From Gracilaria gracilis (Eukaryota > Rhodophyta > Florideophyceae > Gracilariales > Gracilariaceae): 64,000 nt of DNA. The position numbers and the translations under genes are program-made. The stretch's first letter is position 1. Each line of letters begins with the position of its first letter. The stretch is from contig JARGSG010000096.1 of the NCBI GenBank assembly GCA_030374805.1, forward strand, positions 124,001 through 188,000, read 5' to 3'. The notes beneath the pieces are model-generated. The model was not told where the DNA came from and searched no databases. It saw only the letters and a program-made list of their open reading frames with translations. This document shows positions 54,662 to 63,440 of the stretch, in pieces.

Positions 54662-55641
54662 GGGAACGCAGCAAGCGCCAGCGCGCAAAGCGATGACGGG
54701 ATAGCGATGCAAGGACTGGCGCAGCACGAGCGAAGCGCGGCGATACAAGAGGTGCTAGCGCACGCCGCCACGCACAAGCGCGGCAGCGGCATAGAAAGAG
54801 GCAGCATGGCGGTGGAGTGCATTCGGCGCGCTTGCAAATGTTTAGACGAAGGATGTCGTGGCGTTGCACTATGTAGGCGAATGCACAGGCGGAGGCGCTG
54901 CGAAAGAACGCTGTATCTGCGCATGAAACAGGCGCCAATTAACAGCGGCGCGCAGAGAGCGCGAGAAGCGAGCTCAATTCAGGCGGCGCCAAGGCGCCAA
55001 GCAACGGAACACGTGCACAGTGGAGGCGCGCGTCGTGGCGACGGACGGCCAGCGCCGTCGCGCGCGTTGCCAGTGTTCCGCCATCACATCGAATGCAAGC
55101 GGCGCGACGTGGACGGGCGCGACGGGCGCGACGGCGCCGCTCAATAATCACCGGCGCGCTCGCAGCGCAATCCGCATCAGTTGACAACTCACATCACCCC
55201 CTCGCTTGTAAGCTGCGGCTGCGCCGACGTCAGTCGCCGCGGTAGCCGCCTCGCGCGTGCCGCGCGTGCGCGCACCCGTATCGGGGCGCGCCAATCGTGC
55301 GCACGCACGCACGCGATGGCTCGACGTGGACGTACGCCGTTGGCTGGCGCTCGATCATGCGAGCTGGCAACGCGGCGCCTGCCGCGGCTACCTGGATGCT
55401 GCACCGCATTGTTCTCCGCGTGGCTGCTTGATACACATCTACCCTTCAATTGCAACGCGCTTCATTGCGCACCGCTGTCACCGCTTTAAAGCTGCACCCC
55501 GCCCATCGGCAGCCTCGTCGCCCCCCCCCCCCCCATCCACCCTCTTCCTCCCTTCCTCCCTTCCTCCCTTCCTCCCTCCCTCTCCCCCTTCCGCGCCAGC
55601 CCCGTCTTGCCGAACCCTTCTGAGAACGTGCGGGCCGAACT
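54662..55641. promoter_or_regulatory. GC-rich bidirectional promoter (CBM48 protein / long ORP)
   Basis: 980 bp, strongly CpG-rich, with a 14-C run at 55521-55534 and a (CCTT)n-type tract at about 55540-55590 just before the ORP start. Frames here are Arg/Ala-rich artefacts. Confidence 0.45.
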
Positions 55642-58170
55642 ATGCCGCACATGCCTCACATCCCCCACATCCCCCACATGCCGCGAATGAAACGCATCCT
55701 GCACCGCCGTCGTTCCTCGGCAGGCAACACCGACGCCCATGTTACCTTGTCTCTTCACAAGGATGACTTCCATAACCTGACTGCCACCGATCCGGGCGTG
55801 CCGCCGCAGAAGACTGGCACCTTGCTCAAGTTCACCAACGTCATTAAGGGCTGGAAACCGCGCACCTTCTCGCTCGAAAACGGCCGCCTTGTATACTCTT
55901 CCGCTGACAGCGACGAAGGCGATTCTCCAGCCTCTTCCTCCCGAAACTTGCTTGAGAAGGAGCGTTCCAAGAAAAAGCGTTCCAAGCTGCGAAAATTCAA
56001 GCGTGCTTTTAGTCGCGAAGAGAAGGACCGCGATTTCAAGGGTTCTATCAATTTGCAAACCGCCGTCATAACTGCCGACGAATCCGACATCTGTCGCTTT
56101 GCAATCGACGTCGGACATGATGTGTACCACTGCAAGGCCGAAACTAGAGAAGAACGCGATGATTGGGTCCAGGTTTTAAACGCTTCCAACGCATACTTCC
56201 GCGGCCTTATTCAAAGAGCTATTTCTCGTTCTCAGCAGCAAGTCAGCCCCCCCGAAAGCCCTAAAGGAAAGTTTCTGCAGAAACTCTCTGGAAAAACGCT
56301 GAATTCTGTTTCTCCGTCATTGAAACCTGTCTCCACATCGCAAACAATCCCTCAAATATCCGACGACAGCGAGGAGTCAGTTCTAGAAGATGACGGTCTA
56401 AAAGAGGCCGAAGAGAGCCGTCGAGCGCTAATGAACGAACTGCAGCGCGTGCTTGGCGTTTGGAGAAAGGAACTGCTTTGCTCTGAATCCCTGGCTTTAG
56501 GTAGTGAGGAACTTCTGAGAATCTTGGCTTATACATTTAGGGACCTTGGTACTAACGACCAGAGCATCGCTGGTGATCACATCAGAGAAACCACAAAGGG
56601 CCTGATCGATCTCACCTCGTGGTGTCTGAATGTCTTGCAAACAAACGATGAAATGTTTGATAGACGTCTCAAAGCAGATCTTACCCGTCTTATGGCCAAC
56701 CAGCTTCCAGTTTTCCCGCAACACGTTGTACCGCAAGCGCCTGAGGATAGGCAGAAAATTTTGGACGACTCTAGCGATGATGAGTTTGTTGATGCTCTGT
56801 CACGAGTTGCAAGTCTGCGTAGCTCGGCCAGACTATCTGGAATGCTTGCGGCCTCGTATGTACCTGCTCCAGAACCTTCGCTCAAAGCAATTCAAGAAGA
56901 ACAAATCCTGGAGCAAAGTGAGATCGGCGAACGGATGAGAGCAGTCCAGCGCATTGACACAGAAATACTTTCTTTATCGGTGAAAGGGGAGCGAGCATCT
57001 TTACCGCCACTTCCACCAAATAGGGAAAAACCGAATGTGCTAACCCTCTTGAAAGATTCTGTCGGAAAAGACTTGTCTCGTATCAGTTTTCCTGTCAGTC
57101 TCAACGAACCTCTTTCGTTTGTACAGCGTCTAGCGGAAGATATTGAGTATTGTGAGTTGCTCGACAAAGGCGCGAAAGACCCTGACCCAAACCGAAGATT
57201 GATGTACGTTGCGACCATGGTAATATCCCACTACAGTTCCACCCTAGGACGGATTGCGAAGCCATTCAACCCTTTGCTAGGGGAAACTGCTTGTGTTATT
57301 CGCCCAAAGAAGGGCCAAGGTGTACGGTATGTCGCCGAACAAGTGAGTCATCATCCTCCTATTTCAGCCAGTTATGCGGAAGGCTCAGGCGCGTCATGGA
57401 AGTACTACAACGCGATTGAAGTGAGACACAAATTTTGGGGTAAGAGCTTGGAAATCATTCCTACAGGCTTGAACCATGTGGAGTTTCCCGAAACCGGAGA
57501 CCACTATGTGTTTAACCAAATCACTACATGTGTACACAACATCGTTATTGGAAGAATGTGGCTCGATAATTATGGAGAAATGGAAATCGTCAACCGAACA
57601 AACGGTGGACGATGTATTATCGATTTTAGCAAAACAGGGTGGATGAGCGATTCTAACTCATTCGGGGGGATAACCGGTACGATCTTTGACGCTGAAGGGG
57701 TTCCAAAGATCAAGATTAAAGGCAACTGGACAAAGAGCGTGTACGAGGACTTGGGTCGGCGGAAACGAAACGTCTTGTGGCAAGCGGTGGAGCGACCACC
57801 AGAAACCTTGTCGCAATCGTACAACATGACAAAGTGGGCCATTACGCTCAATGCCCCTGTTCATGACGATGAAAGAAAGGTTATCGCTCCGACAGATAGC
57901 AGGTTGCGGCCTGACCAAAGAGCTCTTGAGAATGGCAAGTATGAAGAAGCAGCCAACCTCAAGAGCGCTCTTGAGGAGTCTCAGCGAAACCGTCGCCGAC
58001 AATTGGATGAAGCTGGTGTACAATGGGAACCTCGGTGGTTCCGGAAGGTGGTGGATGAAGAGACGGGCTCCACAGATTACAGATACGGGGGGGAGTATTT
58101 CGAGAGACACTCCAAAGGGGATTGGGGTGACTGCACTGACATCTTTGCGATAGACGACGCTGGGCCTTAG
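55642..58170 (+). CDS. Long oxysterol-binding-protein-related protein with PH domain
   Basis: 842 aa, single exon. The N-terminus is a short Met-Pro-His/Ile-Pro-His tandem repeat (MPHMPHIPHIPHMP). PH domain ~55-190 (KTGTLLKFTNVIKGWKPRTF, a basic insert KKKRSKLRKFKR, then DDWVQVLNASNAYF). A linker with acidic patches (DDSEESVLEDD, DDSSDDEF) follows. The OSBP lipid domain spans ~470-840: NVLTLLKDSVGKDLSRISFP, LNEPLSFVQRLAEDIEY, KPFNPLLGET, EQVSHHPP at 566-573, KIKIKGNWTKSVY, and DSRLRPDQRALENGKYEEA. The PH domain of such proteins recruits them to phosphoinositide- or Arf-bearing membranes, and no FFAT motif is obvious. Paralogue of the short ORP at 33090-34394, with nearly the same motif set. 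Confidence 0.95.
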   Translation: MPHMPHIPHIPHMPRMKRILHRRRSSAGNTDAHVTLSLHKDDFHNLTATDPGVPPQKTGTLLKFTNVIKGWKPRTFSLENGRLVYSSADSDEGDSPASSSRNLLEKERSKKKRSKLRKFKRAFSREEKDRDFKGSINLQTAVITADESDICRFAIDVGHDVYHCKAETREERDDWVQVLNASNAYFRGLIQRAISRSQQQVSPPESPKGKFLQKLSGKTLNSVSPSLKPVSTSQTIPQISDDSEESVLEDDGLKEAEESRRALMNELQRVLGVWRKELLCSESLALGSEELLRILAYTFRDLGTNDQSIAGDHIRETTKGLIDLTSWCLNVLQTNDEMFDRRLKADLTRLMANQLPVFPQHVVPQAPEDRQKILDDSSDDEFVDALSRVASLRSSARLSGMLAASYVPAPEPSLKAIQEEQILEQSEIGERMRAVQRIDTEILSLSVKGERASLPPLPPNREKPNVLTLLKDSVGKDLSRISFPVSLNEPLSFVQRLAEDIEYCELLDKGAKDPDPNRRLMYVATMVISHYSSTLGRIAKPFNPLLGETACVIRPKKGQGVRYVAEQVSHHPPISASYAEGSGASWKYYNAIEVRHKFWGKSLEIIPTGLNHVEFPETGDHYVFNQITTCVHNIVIGRMWLDNYGEMEIVNRTNGGRCIIDFSKTGWMSDSNSFGGITGTIFDAEGVPKIKIKGNWTKSVYEDLGRRKRNVLWQAVERPPETLSQSYNMTKWAITLNAPVHDDERKVIAPTDSRLRPDQRALENGKYEEAANLKSALEESQRNRRRQLDEAGVQWEPRWFRKVVDEETGSTDYRYGGEYFERHSKGDWGDCTDIFAIDDAGP

Positions 58171-59550
58171 TGCGGTGTAGAAGAACTGACCAACGTAAAC
58201 TGTAACTGTGCCAACTTTCAACTTATTTGATGGTCAATCTTCTTTGCAAAACGGAAGCTTAGTGTTCGCTTTGTCATTACTGTACGAGCCAGTATGACAC
58301 AGCCCCAAGAACCACAACACTGTCCTTCTCTCTCTTAGTCTGTTCCGCTCATGAAGGATATGAAGAGTAGTTCTGCCGTAGCAGGCTAGCGGTGGTTGGC
58401 ATCCTGTCTGCCGTAATGGAGCGAGAAGGATCGCAAGAGTTGGACAATATCTCATGAATGATATTTACCTTACCTGTCGTGGCCAAAGGATCAGTCGTTC
58501 TACTTAGTAAGCTTGCGAAACTGCCGAGTTCCTGCTCAAGCTTGATTAATCTTGAGAATGTGTTACTTCGCGGTTGACCTACCTCTTCACTTCAAACTTC
58601 CGGGTTCTATGGGCACGAAACACCATTATCGAGAAGTATCTTCGTGCATCGTTCGAGAATGCTCAACGCTCAAATTACACAAGCTGCGAAACGCAAGAAT
58701 TGGAAGGCACACTGCACAAAGACGGCTCAAAACGGAAGACTGCCGACAAATCTTTGCGTCGACAAAGGGGTACTCTTTCCGCAAGTTTGTGGCACAAGAC
58801 TGGATTCGAAGTTTAGAATCCGGTACAAGGGTGATACCAAGGGTATCGTTCCTAGATGAGCAATGTAAAGGGTTAGCGGTCCTGTACGGATTGTAACTGT
58901 GACCTGGAAGGTACCGACACCTAGGGCAACCAGTCCCACTGTCTGTTGTCTATCGACACAACACATTAAACTCTTGTGACATTCGCCGTGGAGTCCCAAT
59001 TCTGATCGTTCGTAGTCCCACCATGAAGCGTATCGAGTTTCTGTAACGAACCACGTGCGCGGTGAAGCAAATGGTGGTATCGTTGGCAAGTGCCCAAACA
59101 AGGTGGAGCAGCGACCCTCAGGAGCGCACAACACTGTCTCTGTCTCTGTCTCTGTCTCTCTCTCATTCCAGAGCTTATGATGTTGTCGAGTATGGAGTTC
59201 TGCTCTTGTAGTTCTAAGTCACCAAAAGGTATTACTAATTGGTTCCCCCTCTTACGTATCAGATAGGTTTGACTTCGGTTAATCTAGATGAGTCTTCGGC
59301 TCCTTATGCTTCTAAAACTCAAGGCAACCATCGATCGTGAGCAACTGTATTCTCACTATGGCTCCCGTCATTTAATCGTGTGGGTTAGCTTTCTGCCAGT
59401 CTAGACCTAGCCCAAAGCAGCTGATATGCCTAAGAGAGTGCTGTCACTCCACTTCACCTCCTCTGAGGGTAGCGCTTACCGTTGTACCGAAGGCGAAGAC
59501 CGATATAGAAATGCTACAATGTGCTCAATAACTGCTCTTGAGGATTATAA
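58171..59550. other. Convergent intergenic region
   Basis: About 1.4 kb between two convergent stops. A (CTCTGT)n microsatellite at ~59134-59164. Frames at 58574-58816 (+) and 58727-59134 (-) lack domain features and overlap. No gene recognised. Confidence 0.5.
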
Positions 59551-60588
59551 TCAAATGGTAGTGTTGGCAGGTTGGTTTGAAACCAAACTTCGAAAATGAT
59601 TTGTTAAGGTTGTTATCGTTCTGTCTTCCTCTGTTGTTCGATTCAACTTTCGCCGTCGAAATGATTCTTCATGAGATTTTCGGGCTCCCATATCGTCTCC
59701 TGATACTGTAGGTGTACTTTCATCACGAGGCGCATCATGTGGATTCTCTCTTGTGTGTGACGACGATTCCGACCAGAAGTTGATCTTCTTTAAACAGGGT
59801 GGTCTTTTCTGTCCAGGAATAAGACCTAAAGAAAGGGTTTTCCATACTTCAGGGTTCTCACATCGTCTCCACCGTTTTGTTCCAGATCTTCCTTTACCAA
59901 TTGGCGCTTGGCTTATGGACAGCTTTCGTCTGTCCTTGAGTCTCTTTGTCATTTGCCTCATCTTATTAACAATAGGACTATCGGCATGATCTTGTGAACT
60001 CAAGCAGTTCAATCCCAGCAATGTCGACTCAAATCCTTCACCCTCTAGTGTTTGTTCCGTACTGTTTTGGAACACATGCTTAAGGTCTACAAGTGATTTT
60101 GGTAAATGATACATAAGATTCAAATGCTGGGGCTTCCAATAGAACTGTTCAAGCCAGAAAAGAGCTTGCTTTGCACCTGATTCAAGAGCAGACAGCCTTG
60201 GCAACAGATTGTGACATGATTGATGGCGAATATCGACAAGGGTCAAGGGCAAGCCTAGCTCCATAGCCAGCTTATGGACGCTTCTTGCCGAAGCTCCTTG
60301 TCCTCGAGGTTGAATGCGATCCGTTAACCCGTTCACAAGCCTCGTGATTGCCATGGAAAGTCCCAGTCTTTGAGTGTAGGGGTCGGGGGAAGGGTTCTTC
60401 AGTTGAGAGGCCAAGGCAACACTTGAAAGAACTGAAATCGGAACTGATCCCCGGCGTCTCACCTGGTACAGCGCAGCTCTAGCCTTGGCTTGTTCTATTT
60501 CGCCAACGGTTAGCATGTCTTTCAGTTCCAACCATTCTGGCCAATTTGCCCATGGCAAGACGCGAGTACCATCAGGCAATAGTCCCAT
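59551..60588 (-). CDS. LAS1: LAS1-type HEPN endoribonuclease for pre-rRNA ITS2 processing
   Basis: 345 aa from ATG 60588, single exon. An in-frame extension upstream has no ATG. Family features: VLPWANWPEWLELKDML at the start, AITRLVNGLTD, SVHKLAMELGLPLTLVDIRHQSCHNLLP, and GAKQALFWLEQFYW. The HEPN catalytic motif Arg-x4-His is present as RHQSCH (residues 121-126). In yeast and animals LAS1 cuts pre-rRNA at ITS2 and works with the polynucleotide kinase Grc3/NOL9 in the nucleolus. The C-terminal ~150 residues are basic and disordered (LKDRRKLS, RRRKLNR), consistent with a nucleolar tail. Ends in TGA. Divergent from GPx with a 297-bp shared upstream region. Confidence 0.88.
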   Translation of the reverse strand: MGLLPDGTRVLPWANWPEWLELKDMLTVGEIEQAKARAALYQVRRRGSVPISVLSSVALASQLKNPSPDPYTQRLGLSMAITRLVNGLTDRIQPRGQGASARSVHKLAMELGLPLTLVDIRHQSCHNLLPRLSALESGAKQALFWLEQFYWKPQHLNLMYHLPKSLVDLKHVFQNSTEQTLEGEGFESTLLGLNCLSSQDHADSPIVNKMRQMTKRLKDRRKLSISQAPIGKGRSGTKRWRRCENPEVWKTLSLGLIPGQKRPPCLKKINFWSESSSHTRENPHDAPRDESTPTVSGDDMGARKSHEESFRRRKLNRTTEEDRTITTLTNHFRSLVSNQPANTTI

Positions 60589-60885
60589 AGTCTTCTTTGT
60601 TCGAGATTTCGCACCCAAACGAAGGATCTGATCTCTTTTTGAGAATGCCAAGGTGTCCCCTGACGTGCATACAGACGACACGCACCGCACGAAGCAGGGC
60701 GGAATGATTGAGAGGCCCCCGTCGAGAGCCAAAGGTCTTTTTTCCAAAATCGCCTTCCCTCAGCCCGGGAGTAGATAGGCACCGTCAAGGGAGGTCGACG
60801 TTGCTGCAAATTGTTTGAATCAGCAATCGACCCTTCGCTTCAGGACGGCCTCGAGCTTCGGTTCGAACAAACCTTTTGCAAAATA
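60589..60885. promoter_or_regulatory. Bidirectional promoter (LAS1 / glutathione peroxidase)
   Basis: 297 bp between divergent ATGs, less GC-rich than the other divergent promoters. Inferred from position. Confidence 0.4.
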
Positions 60886-61692
60886 ATGATTGCTGAGAAA
60901 CGTGCAAGGAGATGCTTCCCCGTGTGTTTCGTTCTTTTTTGCCATAAAACACGTTTACGAACAGGAGCACGGACGGCACTGGACGCAGACCGGTGTCGAC
61001 GATCGACAGGTTTAATTTGCTCGGCTCGCGATTCAACAGCAGCCAATTTGCATTCGGAGCAACACCCCAGGATTTCTCGTCGCGACTTTTCCCGCCTCGT
61101 TGCTGTTGGCGTCTTGGCGCATAGTTTTGGTTCTTCGTTGCACGAAGCCCGGGCAGAAAGTCGCTCTGCGTATGATATTGTTGCAGCGAAAGACGGGAAA
61201 CCATTCTCTTTGAACACTTATCAGAACAAAGTCACCCTTTTTGTGAACGTTGCTACATATTGCGCCCTGACACCACAATACGAGGGCCTCGTCACTCTTC
61301 ACGAGAAGTATCAACCTCGTGGCTTTGAAATTGTGGCGTCGCCCTGCGACCAGTTTGGTCATCAGGAACCCGGCTCGAATCAAGAGATCTGCGCCTTTGC
61401 GAAGCAGCAGTTCGGGGCCAAGTTCTTACTGTTGGACAAACTAAACGTGAACGACGGACCACAGGGAGTCGCTCCGCTCTACCAGTTTTTGAAGAGTACG
61501 AGTCCGGAAGGAACTGGACAGCGGGTTAGCTGGAATTTTGAGAAGTTTCTGGTGGGGACAGACGGCAAAGTCTTGCGGCGCTACAAGCCTGGCATTCTTC
61601 CTGAGAATATTGACAGAGATATTAAGTGGGCTCTGGACCATCCCGGTGAAACTTTGCCCCCCAAGAAGAAGCCGTCTCTTGGAGTCGAATAA
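60886..61692 (+). CDS. GPX: Cys-type glutathione peroxidase, probably thylakoid-lumen targeted
   Basis: 268 aa from ATG 60886. The frame extends upstream without ATG. Residues 1-~60 are basic and Cys-rich, a likely plastid transit peptide, followed by SRRDFSRLVAVGVLAHSF and HEARA (Arg65-Arg66, hydrophobic core, Ala-x-Ala), a twin-arginine lumen signal. GPx core: NVATYCALTPQYEGL with peroxidatic Cys126 in place of selenocysteine, SPCDQFGHQEPGSNQEI with Cys154 in the FPC(N)QF block, and WNFEKFLVG carrying the tetrad Trp-Asn. Such Cys forms usually use thioredoxin rather than glutathione. The stop codon is followed after 2 nt by the ATG of the next gene. Confidence 0.9.
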   Translation: MIAEKRARRCFPVCFVLFCHKTRLRTGARTALDADRCRRSTGLICSARDSTAANLHSEQHPRISRRDFSRLVAVGVLAHSFGSSLHEARAESRSAYDIVAAKDGKPFSLNTYQNKVTLFVNVATYCALTPQYEGLVTLHEKYQPRGFEIVASPCDQFGHQEPGSNQEICAFAKQQFGAKFLLLDKLNVNDGPQGVAPLYQFLKSTSPEGTGQRVSWNFEKFLVGTDGKVLRRYKPGILPENIDRDIKWALDHPGETLPPKKKPSLGVE

Positions 61693-61694
61693 TT

Positions 61695-62057
61695 ATGGGG
61701 GCTACCGTAGATGTTGGACCGAATAAGGCGATAATGAAGACGAAAAGGAAGAGGGGAATCTACGAAGTTATGACAGCGAAGAGCAAATCCTGGAAGAGTT
61801 CGAGATCTCTGATTACAAACGAGCACTTTGACATGATGCCACCCAGTATAGCGACGTATGTTAATATTGATGCCCCTCCCAGTATGCTCCCGGCGAAGAA
61901 ATATTGCGATATCACTGGACTCCCAGCAAAGTATATGGATCCAGTAACTAAGATTCGATTTGTCTCCAAAGAGGCGTTTCGAAAAGCACGGGACTTGCCA
62001 GATCACAAAGTTGAAGAGTTCCTATCGCTACGTCAGGCACAAATAAGAATTAAGTAA
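61695..62057 (+). CDS. INO80C: INO80 complex subunit C / IES6, YL1 C-terminal domain
   Basis: 120 aa from ATG 61695. Basic start (MKTKRKRGIY), then WKSSRSLITNEHFD, TYVNIDAPPSMLPAKKYCDI and GLPAKYMDPVTKIRFVSKEAF. The block PPS--PAKKY-D--GL-A-Y-DP-T-LRF is the YL1_C domain of Ies6/INO80C. Known role: with Arp5, couples ATP hydrolysis to nucleosome sliding by the INO80 remodeller. Its ATG lies 2 nt after the GPx stop, leaving no room for a separate promoter unless transcription starts inside the GPx coding region or a 5' exon lies elsewhere. A second in-frame Met (residue 14) is an alternative start. Confidence 0.9.
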   Translation: MGATVDVGPNKAIMKTKRKRGIYEVMTAKSKSWKSSRSLITNEHFDMMPPSIATYVNIDAPPSMLPAKKYCDITGLPAKYMDPVTKIRFVSKEAFRKARDLPDHKVEEFLSLRQAQIRIK

Positions 62058-62451
62058 GCAGCAGAATAGTTGTGTGGTGAACATCATGTTGTGAAGTTTC
62101 AGAACTATTGACAAGAGTAGCAGTCTGAGAAGACCATGCAGTAGCACAAAACAAGGGTCGCGGTATCTAGGAGACCCTATTGAGCCACGAGGAGGTACTA
62201 ATGAGGGCATTTTTCCGAAAGACGTCTTCACGAAGACACACAACCAACCGAGATAACTTGAAGTAATTGGAGTGAACCTGGTAGAGGGTGGTGCTACTGT
62301 GGCTTCATTTTTGATTTGCGTGCATAGCTGAACAACCCACAGTGCATAGAAATCAGGGCACGCCCTCGTACAAATCCCTATACTAGAAACCGATAAACGA
62401 GAAAACGCGAGCGAGAACGGTAGATGTATTATGGATCACGCCGTTCTAAGT
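62058..62451. other. Convergent 3' intergenic region
   Basis: 394 bp, nothing recognised. Confidence 0.5.
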
Positions 62452-63440
62452 CTAGCGAGGGAACTTTTCTCGGTCTTCCGCATCAATTTCCTCCAACACA
62501 CGCTGCACGTAGCTCCGTTGCTTAAACCTGCATTGCAATAGGCAAAATCACAAGGCCGTAAGCCAGACTCAACCAGTGCTTTGTCTTTAACGAGGGTAGA
62601 AACAAAGGCGACAAGAGGAATTGCGACCATGTACAGTTAGACGTAACCATGTACAAAAACCCGAAACTCAGACTGTCATGTGTCTCACAACCGTCGTGTA
62701 AAAATCTCCGAGAAAGCATTGTGAATTTGAACGACATAGCAACACTTCAAACCACAAACTAACAACAGTCGTTCTAGCAGCGTACAGGATGGGAGCGGAG
62801 AAGGTGGGGTCACTATGTAGTGCCTACCAAGTGCTTGATTGCGGGATAGAGATCTACCTCTTTACCCTGACAGGGGCACCCAAACAAACACAACAGCTGC
62901 TTGTAAATGAGATGTTCGAAGGTGAAAACATTCACTAACGACTATTCATCATCATCCTGTTGTTCATTCTCAACTGTGCCATGCTGTGAATATTGCCTAT
63001 TCAAGTCTATTGGCACAGGGTGGTCACTATGTAGAGGGTCCTACTGTACTTCTCTCGTCCTTATCATGGGAGCCTCACAATGGTTCTGGTACGGTTCCCA
63101 AAACTAAAGCAGCTTCTGACACAAATGAACAAGAATTCGTTAGTTAGAACTATGCTCAAAGCTTGAAGTGCTCAAAGCCAAATAGATGTGATTGAGAACA
63201 GCCAATGTCATCAGAAATTAAGCGGAGTGGTATCCACACAGGCTTTTAGCGCTGCTAGGATCAAAGTAAAGAGATAAAGCATATATTGTCTGAAGAATTC
63301 ATCCACTGACATTGACTGAACTAAGAAGACGAGGTGAAACTTACAATCAACAGGCAGAGCCACGAACTTCTTCTTGAGAACTCGAGAACTGTCAAACAAG
63401 CGGTGACATAATCATTCACATCGAATACTAATCTGAACAA
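62452..63440 (-). CDS. Unidentified multi-exon gene, exons partly resolved, probably membrane protein
   Basis: Two exons stand out. 63440-63345 is preceded by TTTTTCATTGCAG, followed by GTAAGT, phase 0, and encodes LFRLVFDVNDYVTACLTVLE plus a hydrophobic end (SSWLCLLI). 62527-62452 is preceded by CCTATTGCAATGCAG, phase 2, and encodes FKQRSYVQRVLEEIDAEDRE-KFPR then TAG. The exons between could not be fixed. Hydrophobic frames at 62536-62640 (LSLAYGLVILPIAMQ) and 63235-63290 are candidates. A further upstream exon ending DLK at GTAAGG near 63624 is possible. Family not recognised. Confidence 0.42.

Noticed and set aside
54650-55147. 165-codon plus-strand frame opposite the CBM48 gene
   Set aside because: Overlaps the CBM48 start and GC-rich promoter. 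Biased composition.
58552-59134. Frames of 114 and 135 codons between ORP and LAS1
   Set aside because: Opposite strands overlap, one lacks ATG, no domain.
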